DNA of 33,007 nucleotides from CAYOHP01 sp964403795 [NCBI: uncultured bacterium] (GCA_964403795.1 CAYOHP010000067.1:1-33007), one strand, 5' to 3'. Positions 21,753 through 32,542 are shown, numbered from the stretch's first letter. The notes: a model not told the origin generated them from the sequence alone. Program-made: numbers and translations.

Positions 21753-24008
21753 GTGATCGCCTCCCTCCGTTCGGAACCGGCGGCCCCGCTGGCGCTTGCG
21801 GTCGTGCTCCTCGGTCTCTGCGGCGGCCTGGCCCTGGTCCGCCAGCAGCCGCCCTCCCCGGCGGGTCCCGAGGATCCCGGCTTCTCCGCGGTCCGGGCTC
21901 GCGCCCGACTCGCCCGGGTGCTGGGGGACCAGGCTCCTCATCCGGTGGGGAGTCCCGCCAACCGGGCGGTCCGGGACCGACTGGTGGCGGAGCTGGGGAG
22001 CCTGGGTCTCGCCCCCGAGGTGCAGGAGCGCTACTGGTTCCGGGACGGCCGCGCCAACGGCGCCCCGGTCGCCAACGTGGTCGCCCGGATCGAGGGTCGT
22101 CGCGACCTCCCGGCGATCCTGCTCGCCGCCCACTACGACTCCCGACCCCACACCGCCGGCGCCAGCGACGACGGCATGGGCGTGGCGGCGCTGCTCGAGG
22201 TGGGAGATCGCCTGGTCCGCCAGGGTCCGCTGCTGCGGCCCGTGATCCTGCTCTTCAGCGACGGCGAGGAGTGGGACCTGCTGGGGGCCGACCTCTTCGC
22301 CCGGACCCATCCCCTCGCCCGTCGGATCGCGGCGGTGGTGAACCTGGAGTGTCGCGGCACGGGAGGTCCGGTCCTCCTCTTCGAGACCGGGCCCCGGAGC
22401 GGCCCGCTGGTGGCGGCCCATGCCCGGTCGGCCCCGCAGCCGATCGCCAGCTCGTTGTTCCCGGTGGTCTACCGGCACCTCCCCAACGACACCGACTTCA
22501 CGGCCTTCCGGGCCGCCGGGCTCGAGGGCTTGAACCTGGCGGCGATCGGTGCCCCCCAGCGCTATCACACCGTTCTCGACCGCCTCGAGTACGCGTCGTC
22601 CGAGACCCTGCAGCACATGGGCGAGACCACCCTGGGCCTGGTGCGCGATCTAGGGAATCGCGAGGAAGGCCTGGCGGGCCCCACCCTCGCCTTCCAGAGC
22701 CTGCTCGGCCTGGCCGTGGTCCGGGTCCCGATCGGATGGATCCCGGCGCTCGCCGGGGCCGTCTTCCTGTTCGTCCTCCTGGTGCTGCGTCGGCGGGGAC
22801 ATCGTCCCGGTGCGGTGCTGGTCGGTCTCTACCGCCTCGGCCTCGCGATCCTGGTGACCCTGGCGGCCGCGGCGGTGTCGTTCCGGATCCTCGGCGGCCT
22901 CGGGGATCCCGCCCGCTGGCCCGCCGAGCCGGCCTGGAACCGCCTGGTACTGATCGGAGCCGCGGTCCTGGCCCTGGGCTGGTGCCGGGGGAGAGGGGTC
23001 GCGGCACCCCGGGCCGAGGATCTCGATGCCGCCCACGCGCTGGGAGGCACCCTGGTGGCCGGCGCAATCGCCGCCTGGAGCCCGGAACTCGGACTCCTCG
23101 CCCTGGTCCCGCTGGCGACCCGGATGGTCGGCCTGGCCCTTCTGGGATCGGGGGCCCTGGGAGTGACGCTCTCGGCTTCGGGGATCTGGCTCGTGCTGGT
23201 GCCACTCTTCGGCCTGGTCGAGGACGGCCTCGGCTACTCGCTTCCCCTGCTCCCGGCCCTGGTGGTGGCGCTGCTCGCCGCTCCGCTGCTGGCCCTGGTG
23301 CCCCCGGGGTCCAGGGTGGTCGACGGGGTGGGTCTGGTCCTGTTGGTCGGCGGTGGCGCCCTCGCGGTCCTCCGGCCCGCCTACACCGAGGCGCTGCCAC
23401 GACCGCTCTCGCTGGTCTATGCCGACGACCAGCGATTCGGTACCGCCTCATGGATCGCGGCCACCGAGGGCTCCCGGCTCCCGGCCGGGCTGGCGGCCTG
23501 CCGTGACTTCCTCGGCCCGAGGCCCGCGTCCCTGGCCGGATTCAAGGATCTCCCGGTCTTCCAGGCGAAGGCCCCGCCCCGGCTGGTCCCCGGCCCGACC
23601 CTGGAGGTCGAGTCCGAAGTCCGGGAAGCCGACGGGACCCGCCGCCTGGCGCTGCGTCTGGGGTCCGGGCGCGCCGCCAGCGTAGTCGGCCTGGCGGTGC
23701 GGACCCGCGAGAGGGTGGTCGGCCTGACGGTCGAGGGCGTGGAACTCGGCGCCTCGGTGGGCGGTACCGACCGACCGGTACGGGCGGTGGTTCCGGCGGA
23801 CGGCAGCGTCCGGGTCGAAATGCGGGTGACTGGGGAAGATCCGCTGTCCTGCACCCTCCAGGACTGGTCGCCGGGACTCCCCCGGGAGGGTGCGGATCTG
23901 CTGGAGGCGCGCCCGAGGACGGCAGGGGCGGTCCATGCGGGCGACTTCACCACGGTCTCGGTCGAGCGGGTGGTCGGGGCCGGGCCGGATGGGTCCTCGC
24001 CCCCCTGA
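21753..24008 (+). CDS. M28 family membrane-bound metallopeptidase
   Basis: 751 aa. An N-terminal membrane anchor (about 11-30) leads to an M28 zinc-peptidase domain with every expected ligand: His127 (AAHYDS), Asp139 (ASDDGMG), Glu172/Glu173 (DGEEWD), Glu199 (NLECRG) and His272 (RYHTVLD). From about residue 315 to 535 there are eight or nine hydrophobic spans, then a C-terminal soluble beta-rich domain. This arrangement resembles ER metallopeptidase 1-like and bacterial membrane M28 proteins. It should act as an aminopeptidase outside the cytoplasmic membrane. The GTG start lacks a ribosome-binding site but follows a TANNNT box by six bases. The second kinase gene starts 47 bases downstream. 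Confidence 0.92.
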   Translation: MIASLRSEPAAPLALAVVLLGLCGGLALVRQQPPSPAGPEDPGFSAVRARARLARVLGDQAPHPVGSPANRAVRDRLVAELGSLGLAPEVQERYWFRDGRANGAPVANVVARIEGRRDLPAILLAAHYDSRPHTAGASDDGMGVAALLEVGDRLVRQGPLLRPVILLFSDGEEWDLLGADLFARTHPLARRIAAVVNLECRGTGGPVLLFETGPRSGPLVAAHARSAPQPIASSLFPVVYRHLPNDTDFTAFRAAGLEGLNLAAIGAPQRYHTVLDRLEYASSETLQHMGETTLGLVRDLGNREEGLAGPTLAFQSLLGLAVVRVPIGWIPALAGAVFLFVLLVLRRRGHRPGAVLVGLYRLGLAILVTLAAAAVSFRILGGLGDPARWPAEPAWNRLVLIGAAVLALGWCRGRGVAAPRAEDLDAAHALGGTLVAGAIAAWSPELGLLALVPLATRMVGLALLGSGALGVTLSASGIWLVLVPLFGLVEDGLGYSLPLLPALVVALLAAPLLALVPPGSRVVDGVGLVLLVGGGALAVLRPAYTEALPRPLSLVYADDQRFGTASWIAATEGSRLPAGLAACRDFLGPRPASLAGFKDLPVFQAKAPPRLVPGPTLEVESEVREADGTRRLALRLGSGRAASVVGLAVRTRERVVGLTVEGVELGASVGGTDRPVRAVVPADGSVRVEMRVTGEDPLSCTLQDWSPGLPREGADLLEARPRTAGAVHAGDFTTVSVERVVGAGPDGSSPP

Positions 24009-24055
24009 CGCCGGGGAGTCCGGCCCGCGACCTGGGCTGCGGTGCCAGGGACAGG

Positions 24056-26674
24056 ATGTGCGACACTCCAGGAGTCGTGGAATCTCCCCCGCCGCTTCCC
24101 GCCGGCCTCGCGGATCGCTTCGCCTGCGAGGGCCGGCTCGGACGCGGCAACTTCGGGACGGTCCTGCGGGCGATGGACCGCCGCCTGGGTCGGCAGGTCG
24201 CCATCAAGCTGCTCGACGGGAGCCGTATTCATCCCGAGGATCGGGTCCGGTTCCTGCGGGAAGCCCGCCTCACGGCCGAGATCTCGCATCCGGGTGTGGT
24301 GCGGGTGCTCGACTCGGGTGGCACCGAGGACGGTTCCGCCTTCATCGTGTACGAACTCATCGACGGACCCTCCCTCGACGCGATCCGGGCCGGGGGACCG
24401 GTCCCTAAGGGACGCTGCCTGGAGTGGGGCCTCCTCCTGGCGGAAAGCCTGGAGATGGTGCACCGTAGCGGCCTCGTCCACCGGGACGTGAAGCCGGCCA
24501 ACGTCGTGCTCAGGGACGGGAGATCTCCCGTGCTGGTCGACTTCGGCATCGCCCGTCGGGTGGACGGCGACACCTTCCGGACCGCCGCCGGGATGATCCT
24601 CGGGACGCCCGCCTTCATGCCGCCCGAAGTCCTCCGGGGCCTTCCATGGACGGCCGCCGGCGACCAGTTCTCGCTGGCCGCGACCCTGGACTGGCTGGCC
24701 CACGGGCGCCTCCCGCATGGTTCCGGGCGGCTGGAAGGAATCCTCTCCCGGGCGCTGCAGGCGAGTGGGCGACCCGCCCTTCCCGAGTGGGGCGCGGCCG
24801 CCCCTGTCCTGGAGCGTGCGCTCTCTGCCAGCCCCGGGGAGAGGTTCGAGTCGATGGCGGCCTTGGCGGGTGCCCTGGGGGACCTGCCCTCGACCGCGAC
24901 CGCGACCCCGGACCCGAATCAGGATCCGACAGGGAGAGCCACGGTCCCAGGCCCTCTTCCGGCCCCGCCCGGGTCGACGCGGCCCACCGCCATCCCCGAC
25001 CCGATGGGGTCCTACCGGAGCGCGGCGGGCCCGGCCCTCGGCCTCTGCCTGCTCGGGATCGGGGTCCTGGTACTCCCGGGCGACCCGGCACCCGGCGGTC
25101 CCACCCCTGCCGCCGCCGTGACCCCCGGAGAAGGATCCGACCTCGTTCCAGGAGCCCTCTTCGAGGCCATGGTCGGACTCCATCCCAACCTGGGCTCCGT
25201 CGGTCCGGTCCGAATCCTCCCGTGCGGTGCCGACTCCCTGGACGCCGAGGGATTCGTGAACCGGGTCCTCCAAGGCTGGCATCCGTTGCGGCGGGCGATC
25301 GCGGAGGAGTTCGAAAGGGCGGACGTCGCCGCGCCCTCGCCCCGGGCCCGGGCCGACGCCGTGGATCGCCTCGGCACCGTCGCCCTGCACCTCCAGGCCG
25401 ACGTGCGGGCGCGCCGCAAGGTCCTCAACGCGACCATGATCGAGGGCTCGAGCCGGGACACCTCAACCCTCATGGTCCAGCTCGGCGAGCTGGCCGACCT
25501 CGAGGACTCGTTCGCGTCCGACCTCGCCGGGCTGGTCCGCCTCGGGCAGCCCGCCTCCTGGTACCTGCTCGATCGGGACGCCGCCCGGAACTTCGCCATG
25601 TGGCTCTCCCTGGGCGCAACCCCGGAGGAGGCCAGGACCGCCTGGGACGGGATCGAGCGGGAGCTGCAGGGCGCGGCGGCGGGACCGCGACGTGGCCACC
25701 TCGCGGAAGCCAGCCTGGTGTTCGCGAGGGTCGCCGGTCCGCGCCTCGGGCTCGACTGTGGCGTCTACCGCCGCCGGCTCAAGGAGATCCTCGGGACCCT
25801 CGTCGGGCGGCCCGACCCTGGGCGCCTGCGGGAGGCGAGGCGGATCGGCGCCACTGCATTGGAGTGGCTGTCGACCGCTGTCCTGCTCGAGGCGAAGTGC
25901 CCGGAGATCCTCCAGCCCGGCTCCCCGCCGATGTCCGATCTCTCCCGTTGGCTCCGCATCGGAGCCATGCTGGAGCGGGGCCGAAACACCCCCGCCCCAG
26001 GGGCCTCTGACAACCACCCGGTCCCCCACCTGCGATGGGCCAGGTCGGAGCCGGGCCTGGGACCATCCGCCCGCGTCTCCTGGAACCGGGAGAAACAGGA
26101 TCGGCTCGCGAGTCTCGCGGCGGGCCACCCGGACTGGAAGCCGCTCAGGGACATCGCTCAGGGGGAGGATCCCGACTGGACGGCGGCCACCCGCGAGCTG
26201 ACCGCGGCCCGGCGGGGATTCGAATCCGGCCCGTCCCTGGCGACCTGGGGAGCGCTCCTCGAGGTCCTTGAGGTCGTCCTGCCCCGCTGGGTCCTCGAGA
26301 CCGCGCTCACCCCCAGGATGACGGTCGGGGACGGGCTCTTCCTGGAACTCGAGATCACCGCCAGGGCGATCCGCTCGGGCATGGACCAGCTGGCGGGACT
26401 TCCCGCCGAGGAGCTCCGGCGCGCAAGGCTCGCAGCCACGCGCCTCCGCTTGCTCGCCGATCCGGTCTTCGGCGACGACCGGTCCGAGGTCCTGGCGGTG
26501 CTCCTCTCCCTGGCGGTCGCTGCCGGGGACCCGCCCTCCTCGCTCGGCCTCGATCGACGCCTGGCAGCGGCCTGCTCCCGCCAGACCCTGCGCAGCGGGG
26601 TCGCCGACATCCTCGGGCAGTCCTGGTGCGAGATCGTCTCGCTGGCCCTGTCCGACCCGACGACCTCTCCCTGA
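24056..26674 (+). CDS. Receptor-like Ser/Thr protein kinase with a helical outer domain
   Basis: 872 aa. The kinase domain (about 20-275) has GRGNFGTV (29-36), Lys51 in VAIK, Glu69, HRDVKPAN (142-149) and DFG (162-164); the usual APE is PPE (189-191), a tolerated change. The activation segment RTAAGMILGTPAFM is normal. A Thr/Pro-rich linker leads to one membrane span (about 323-341). The outer 520 residues are mostly helical, rich in Leu, Arg and Ala, with no recognised sensor fold, unlike the beta-rich outer part of the other kinase in this window. The ATG is used, with AGGGACAGG upstream; a GTG at 24077 with AGGAG is a close alternative. It may be in one transcript with the M28 peptidase. 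Confidence 0.88.
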   Translation: MCDTPGVVESPPPLPAGLADRFACEGRLGRGNFGTVLRAMDRRLGRQVAIKLLDGSRIHPEDRVRFLREARLTAEISHPGVVRVLDSGGTEDGSAFIVYELIDGPSLDAIRAGGPVPKGRCLEWGLLLAESLEMVHRSGLVHRDVKPANVVLRDGRSPVLVDFGIARRVDGDTFRTAAGMILGTPAFMPPEVLRGLPWTAAGDQFSLAATLDWLAHGRLPHGSGRLEGILSRALQASGRPALPEWGAAAPVLERALSASPGERFESMAALAGALGDLPSTATATPDPNQDPTGRATVPGPLPAPPGSTRPTAIPDPMGSYRSAAGPALGLCLLGIGVLVLPGDPAPGGPTPAAAVTPGEGSDLVPGALFEAMVGLHPNLGSVGPVRILPCGADSLDAEGFVNRVLQGWHPLRRAIAEEFERADVAAPSPRARADAVDRLGTVALHLQADVRARRKVLNATMIEGSSRDTSTLMVQLGELADLEDSFASDLAGLVRLGQPASWYLLDRDAARNFAMWLSLGATPEEARTAWDGIERELQGAAAGPRRGHLAEASLVFARVAGPRLGLDCGVYRRRLKEILGTLVGRPDPGRLREARRIGATALEWLSTAVLLEAKCPEILQPGSPPMSDLSRWLRIGAMLERGRNTPAPGASDNHPVPHLRWARSEPGLGPSARVSWNREKQDRLASLAAGHPDWKPLRDIAQGEDPDWTAATRELTAARRGFESGPSLATWGALLEVLEVVLPRWVLETALTPRMTVGDGLFLELEITARAIRSGMDQLAGLPAEELRRARLAATRLRLLADPVFGDDRSEVLAVLLSLAVAAGDPPSSLGLDRRLAAACSRQTLRSGVADILGQSWCEIVSLALSDPTTSP

Positions 26675-26695
26675 GCCGATCGTTTCCCCTGCGGG

Positions 26696-26701
26696 TACAG
26701 T
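26696..26701 (+). promoter_or_regulatory. Putative -10 element (TACAGT) of the small unknown gene
   Basis: TACAGT lies 29 bases before the GTG at 26731, giving a leader of about 23 bases that contains GGGAG. This supports the short gene model over a longer frame that overlaps the kinase gene. Confidence 0.35.
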
Positions 26702-26730
26702 CGAAGCTCGGGGGGAGCCGGGAGCCGAGG

Positions 26731-27129
26731 GTGCAGGGATTCCGGACCGGGGACATCGCGGTGGGCCTGGCGCTCTTCGTCGATCCCGAGGTCCTGGCGG
26801 CCCGCGGCGCTACCTGGACCGGCGAGGAGACCGATCGGATCCGGGATCCCCACTACTTCCTCTGTCTCTCGAAGGGGAAGGACGAGGCGAGGTGGCTGCC
26901 GCTCTTCTCGAGCGTGCGCTTCGACCGCCTGCCCCTGGAGGCCGCCAAGACGGGACACCCCGCGTGGACCGGGAAGACCAGCTACTACGACCCCAATCAG
27001 CTCTGGACCGTGCGTCACCACGTGATGCTGGCCGCCGCCGAGGCCGCCGGCGACGCCACCGGCCCCTGGGATGCGAACACCGCCGACCCGGCCGGGCTCC
27101 CCGACCTCTGGTGGCTCGAGGGGCGCTAG
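26731..27129 (+). CDS. Small protein of unknown function
   Basis: 132 aa, soluble, no signal peptide; not recognised. It begins GDIAVGLALFVDPEVL and has an aromatic-rich core (DPHYFLCLSKGKDEARWLPLF), then HPAWTGKTSYYDPNQLWTV and a helix RHHVMLAAAEAAG, ending LPDLWWLEGR. The strand-rich N-terminal half vaguely recalls MazF/PemK-like small barrels, but no catalytic residues could be matched. The GTG at 26731 was chosen for its GGAG and upstream TANNNT box; a longer frame from 26626 would overlap the kinase end by 49 bases. Its TAG stop shares CTAG with the TAG of the convergent amidohydrolase gene, so the two coding regions overlap by four bases tail to tail. Confidence 0.65.
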   Translation: MQGFRTGDIAVGLALFVDPEVLAARGATWTGEETDRIRDPHYFLCLSKGKDEARWLPLFSSVRFDRLPLEAAKTGHPAWTGKTSYYDPNQLWTVRHHVMLAAAEAAGDATGPWDANTADPAGLPDLWWLEGR

Positions 27130-28433
27130 CGGGGCCGGCCGTAGGGGCGTCCCTCGGGGAGCGCAACAGGCCTTCCCCCGACGAGCACCATCCCCACGTC
27201 CGAGGGCGAGGTGCGGGTGACCAGGGCATCGGCCACTTCCTCGGGACGGAGCTCGTGGGGCGCCCAGTGGGGTGCGTGCATGGCCACCGCGATCAGGTCT
27301 GCGGGAGCGCCGGGCTCGACCCGACCCGGGCCGAACCCGAGCGCCCGATGGCCGGCCAGGGCCATCCCCAGGACCGCGCGCGCCGGGAGCACCGCGGGGT
27401 TCTCGGCCCGGGCCCGGGCCAGCCACAGGGCGGCCCGCATCTCCTCCCAGGGATCGAGCCGGTCCGCCGAGCAGGCGCCGTCGCTGCCCAGGAGCACGCT
27501 GGCACCGGCGGCCCGGGCCGCCACCACCGGAGCGACTCCGCAGCCGAGCCGGGCGTTGGAGCGGGGGCAATGGACCAGGTGGACGTTCGCCCGGGAGCCG
27601 AGGTCGACCAGGTCGTCCCCGAGCAGGCGGACCCCGTGGGCGAGCAGCACCGGCTCGTCCCGGTCGAAGGCGCCGGCCTCGGCCAGGTAGCGGTAGGGAC
27701 GCCTGCCGGGCGCGTCGACGGGGATCCCGCGCTGGCGCCGGAAATCGGCGAACGGGCCCTGTCCGTCGAGACAGAAGCGGTCCTCGTAGACGGTCTCGGC
27801 CACGTGGATCGAGATCGCCATGCGCCGCTCCCCGGCCAGTTCGAGCAGACCGGTAAGGAGCGGCCGGGAGACCGAGTAGGGAGCGTGGGGCGAGAGCCCG
27901 ATCCGGACCGTCGTCCCGGATGCCAGAGCCTCGAGCTGGTCGAGCCGCGCCCGGGTGTCGGCCAGCACGTCGCCGGCCTTCCCGGGGTCGGACTCGAAGA
28001 CCTCGAGGAAGCAGACGGCGCGGAGGCCGGCCTCGGCCAGGGCCCGGACCGCGCTCTCGCCCGGAGTCGTCGCCTCGCCTACCGAGGTCACCCCCGAGGC
28101 CGCCAGCTCGGCCACCGAGATCCGGGCCGATTCGAGGAATCGCTCGCCGGTCATGGTCTGGATCCGCCGCCGGCTCAGGGTCCCGATCCACTCGAAGAAC
28201 GGCAGCCCGTCGCCGTGGCCGCGCAGGGCGCCGTAGTCGACGTGGGTGTGGGCGAGGCACAGGCCCGGCAGGAGCACCGAGGCACCCAGGTCGGTGACGG
28301 TGGCGGCCGGGGGCGGCTCCCCCTGCCCGAGCGCGGCCACCCAGCCTTCCCCCAGCGCCACCCAGCCGTCGGCGAGCGCGGGCAGCTCGGGATCGACGAG
28401 CACCCAGCGAGCCCGGAGCACCGTCTCGAACAT
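27126..28433 (-). CDS. Amidohydrolase (chlorohydrolase/aminofutalosine deaminase-like)
   Basis: 435 aa. Metal and active-site motifs of the cytosine-deaminase-like amidohydrolases are present: AHTHVDYG (His62, His64), SPHAPYS (His183), IHVAET (His210, Glu213), LLAHGVRL (His266) and LGSDGACS (Asp318). The segment ETVYEDRFCLDGQGPFADF after the third His is like that of enzymes deaminating S-adenosylhomocysteine, methylthioadenosine or 6-aminodeoxyfutalosine. The last would place it in futalosine-type menaquinone synthesis, but no mqn gene is nearby, so the substrate stays open. Cytoplasmic, zinc-dependent. No Shine-Dalgarno sequence precedes the ATG; a TANNNT box is seven bases upstream. Divergent from tldD. 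Confidence 0.88.
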   Translation of the reverse strand: MFETVLRARWVLVDPELPALADGWVALGEGWVAALGQGEPPPAATVTDLGASVLLPGLCLAHTHVDYGALRGHGDGLPFFEWIGTLSRRRIQTMTGERFLESARISVAELAASGVTSVGEATTPGESAVRALAEAGLRAVCFLEVFESDPGKAGDVLADTRARLDQLEALASGTTVRIGLSPHAPYSVSRPLLTGLLELAGERRMAISIHVAETVYEDRFCLDGQGPFADFRRQRGIPVDAPGRRPYRYLAEAGAFDRDEPVLLAHGVRLLGDDLVDLGSRANVHLVHCPRSNARLGCGVAPVVAARAAGASVLLGSDGACSADRLDPWEEMRAALWLARARAENPAVLPARAVLGMALAGHRALGFGPGRVEPGAPADLIAVAMHAPHWAPHELRPEEVADALVTRTSPSDVGMVLVGGRPVALPEGRPYGRPR

Positions 28434-28440
28434 GGCGCCG

Positions 28441-28446
28441 ACGGTA
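28441..28446 (-). promoter_or_regulatory. Putative -10 element (TACCGT), leaderless start
   Basis: On the minus strand TACCGT is seven bases before the amidohydrolase ATG, with no ribosome-binding site, so the mRNA probably begins at the start codon. Confidence 0.45.
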
Positions 28447-28483
28447 CCAGAGGGCGACCGGGCCGACCCCTGCCGGCCTGCGG

Positions 28484-28489
28484 TACCCT
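28484..28489 (+). promoter_or_regulatory. Putative -10 element (TACCCT) for tldD-tldE
   Basis: TACCCT lies 25 bases before the tldD GTG. The predicted leader of about 19 bases carries a strong GGAGG. It is back to back with the amidohydrolase -10 in an 81-base intergenic region. Confidence 0.4.
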
Positions 28490-28514
28490 GGCCAGGAGAC
28501 AGGCAGGAGGCAGG

Positions 28515-29932
<1,418 letters not shown>

Positions 29933-29936
<4 letters not shown>

Positions 29937-31387
29937 GCCGAGCGGCAGCAGCAGGGAAGGCAGGGAGTGCGGCCCCGGCCGCCAGGCGCGGGACCGGCCC
30001 CGGGGAGACCACCCCGGCGAAGCCCAGCCGCGGCGATCTGGTGCCCGACTACCGGGAGGTCGCGGAGCTGGCGGTCAAGGCCGCCCTCGACGCGGGGGCC
30101 ACCGGGGCCGACGCCATGGTGGGCGCGGGCCGCAAGACCTCGATCAAGGTCACCCAGCAGGAGATCGAGGAGCTCACCCAGGCGGGCTCGAAATCGATGG
30201 GCCTCCGGGTCCTGGTGGGGACCAAGAGCGCCCTGCTGTACACCTCGGATTTCACCAAAGCCTCGGTCAAGGCGCTGGCCAAGCAGGCCGTCGACCTGGC
30301 CGGGAAGAGCGGCGAAGACCCCTTCGCGGCGATCCCGCCGCTCCCAGGAACGGTGCGCCGGGAACCCGAACTCGACCTCGTCGACTACGACCTCCCGGCC
30401 GAGCCGCTGGAGGCCAAGATCGCCAGGGCGCTCCGCTGCGAGGCCGCCGCCGAGACCGTGAGCCCGCTGGTCAAGAACACCCAGGGGACCCGCTACTACG
30501 ACCACATCGGCGCCTCGGTGCTGGCGTCCTCGAACGGTTTCCTGGGCCGCTACCAGGGCACCCAGTGCGGGCTCTCCACGGTGCCGATCGCGATCCGCGA
30601 CGGCAAGCGCCAGACCGACTACTGGTCCACCAACGCCCGGTTCCTCGGCGACCTCGACGAGGCCGAAGAGGTGGGGCGGATCGCGGCCATCCGGTCGCTG
30701 GCCCGCCTCGGCGGCCATGTCCCCGAGACCGGCGAGATGCCCATCGTCTTCGACCCGACCGCCGCCGCCAGCCTGATAGACCACCAGGCCAGCGCCGCCT
30801 CGGGCGGTGCCGTCTTCCGGGATGCCAGCTTCCTCAAGGAGAAGCTCGGCGAGTCGATCGCCCCCGAGGGCTTCGAACTGGTCGACGACCCGCTCCTGGT
30901 CCGCGGCCTCTCCAGTCGTCCCTGGGACGGCGAGGGTCTGCCCTCGAAGCGCAACGTGCTGGTCCAGGGCGGCGTGCTCAAGCGATTCCTCACCGACAGC
31001 TACTCGGCCCGCAAGCTGAAGAAACCGCTCACCCACTCGGCGGCGCGGGGCACGGCCTCGGGACCCGGGGTCGGGACCACCAATCTCTACCTGACGGCCG
31101 GACCGCACTCCCCTGCCGAGATCCTGGCCTCGGTCGACCGGGGCGTCTACGTCACGAGCTTCATGGGCCACGGCGTGAACCTGGTGACCGGCGACTACTC
31201 CCGGGGAGCCACCGGCTTCATGATCGAGAAGGGGCGCCTCACGGACGCCCTCCAGGGCTTCACGATCGCCGGGAACCTGCTCTCGATGTTCCGGAACGTG
31301 GCGATGATCGGCAACGACCTGCGCATGCGCGACTCCGTCTCCTGCCCCACCCTGCGAATCAACGGGATGATGGTCGGGGGGAAATGA
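29933..31387 (+). CDS. tldE: TldE (PmbA) subunit of the TldD/E protease
   Basis: 484 aa. Homologous to TldD in layout but without a HExxxH motif, as expected for TldE/PmbA, which forms the substrate channel with TldD. Family blocks include QQEIEELTQAGSKSMGLRV, YSARKLKKPLTHSAARG, SFMGHGVNLVTGDYSRGATG and the closing MIGNDLRMRDSVSCPTLRI. The first about 37 residues (Ala/Pro/Gly-rich) are an extension before the conserved domain; translation could instead begin at an internal GTG near 30042. The GTG used overlaps the tldD stop, with GGGAGG nine bases upstream, so the subunits are made by coupled translation. Its stop is seven bases from the convergent beta-propeller gene. Confidence 0.93.
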
Positions 31388-31394
31388 ACCAGGC

Positions 31395-32429
31395 CTACTT
31401 GCGTCCCGAGCCCAGCGGCAGGCCGCCCTCGCATGCGATCACCCGGATGCTCCCCAGGCTCCCGCCCGCCGCCAGCCAGCGTCCGCAGGGCGAGTAGCGG
31501 AGCGAGGCGACCGTTTCGCCCTCGGTCCCCTCGAATCCGATCCGCGCCAGGGGGGCGTCCTGGCCCCGATCGCGCACCAGGATCCGGCGACGGTCGGCGG
31601 TGGCGATCCGCTTCCGGTAGAGCGCGACCTGCTGCTCCTCCTCGTCGCCGGGATCCAGGAGCCCGGCCGCCCTCCCCCCCGAGGTCCAGAGCTGGCCCTT
31701 GGCCCCGCCCCGGGGCGAGGGGAAGCACGCCAGCAGCTCCGGCCCCCCTTCGACCCGCACCAGCCGGAAGCTCCCCTCGTGGGGGCGCATCCTGCCCCGG
31801 GGTCGGGCGCTTCCGGCCTCCACCGTGAAGAGAAGAGCGTCCCCGCCCGTCTCGACCACCAGCGTGGCCCCGTCGGCCGAGACCAGGAGCCCGGTTCCCC
31901 CCGCCTCGGTACCGGTCAGATCGAGAGGCGTGGCCCCGGGGACCAGCGGATGGACCCGCACCGGGACGCCGGTCCCGGCCACCGCCAGCCACCTTCCTTC
32001 GGGGTGGAGGGCCACCGCCGCCACCTGGGGCGCCTCCTTCCCCCCACCCGGTGCGAAGGCGGCCAGGACGGACCCCGAGGCCAGGTCGAGGAGCGCCCCC
32101 CGCGCCCCGGCCGCCGCCGGGTGGAGCCGGCCGGGACCGGGCAGGGGCAGCCTCTTCCCGGTCCCCGCCTCCTCCGGGATCCGGAACCGGGTGAACGCCA
32201 CTCCGCTCCCGGGATCGAGCACCGTCCGCAGCGGACTCCCCGGCTGGTCCGCCACCAATCGCGACCCGTCCGGGGAGAACTCCAGGCCCACCGGAGCCCG
32301 CTCCGCCAGGCTGATCTTCACCGGCTCCAGCGCCAGGACGCGGGGGACCGCGACCAGCACCGACACCGCGACCGTTGACCACGCAGACGGGGCCGCGATG
32401 CCTCGGGACCTGGCGAGCGTCCTGCCCAT
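31395..32429 (-). CDS. Exported WD40/TolB-like beta-propeller protein
   Basis: 344 aa. A signal peptide is present (TVAVSVLVAVPRVLA, about 19-33, cut near LALE). The remainder shows propeller-blade signatures spaced along the chain: GLEFSPDGSRLVA, VAAVALHPEGRWLAVAG, GLLVSADGATLVVE and VASLRYSPCGRWLAAGG near the C-terminus. Such repeats form WD40- or TolB-like propellers that bind partners; no enzyme motif is seen. Being exported it would act in the periplasm or outside. No Shine-Dalgarno sequence precedes the ATG and a TANNNT box is seven bases upstream. Convergent with tldE. Confidence 0.78.
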   Translation of the reverse strand: MGRTLARSRGIAAPSAWSTVAVSVLVAVPRVLALEPVKISLAERAPVGLEFSPDGSRLVADQPGSPLRTVLDPGSGVAFTRFRIPEEAGTGKRLPLPGPGRLHPAAAGARGALLDLASGSVLAAFAPGGGKEAPQVAAVALHPEGRWLAVAGTGVPVRVHPLVPGATPLDLTGTEAGGTGLLVSADGATLVVETGGDALLFTVEAGSARPRGRMRPHEGSFRLVRVEGGPELLACFPSPRGGAKGQLWTSGGRAAGLLDPGDEEEQQVALYRKRIATADRRRILVRDRGQDAPLARIGFEGTEGETVASLRYSPCGRWLAAGGSLGSIRVIACEGGLPLGSGRK

Positions 32430-32436
32430 CGGACCG

Positions 32437-32442
32437 AGGGTA
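32437..32442 (-). promoter_or_regulatory. Putative -10 element (TACCCT), leaderless start
   Basis: On the minus strand TACCCT is followed by seven bases and the ATG of the beta-propeller gene, with no ribosome-binding site. It follows the hairpin that ends the upstream gene. Confidence 0.45.
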
Positions 32443-32471
32443 GCCCGAGCTCCGACCCCGGCACGCGCCGA

Positions 32472-32497
32472 AGCCGGGCGGGAAGACCCGCCCGGCT
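32472..32497 (-). terminator. Strong hairpin, likely terminator of the upstream minus-strand gene
   Basis: AGCCGGGCGGG (32472-32482) and its exact complement (32487-32497) form an 11-bp perfect stem with a 4-base AAGA-type loop. It lies 45 bases past the stop of the low-complexity gene and ahead of the propeller promoter. No T-run follows on either strand, so it may be a U-tract-less terminator or an mRNA-end stabiliser. Confidence 0.55.
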
Positions 32498-32542
32498 CCG
32501 ACGACCCGGGATCGAGGGCCGGAGCCCCCGCCCCCCGGTCGG

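Noticed and set aside
26731-27129. MazF/PemK toxin
   Set aside because: A vague resemblance of the N-terminal strand-rich half only; no catalytic residues matched and no antitoxin gene is adjacent.
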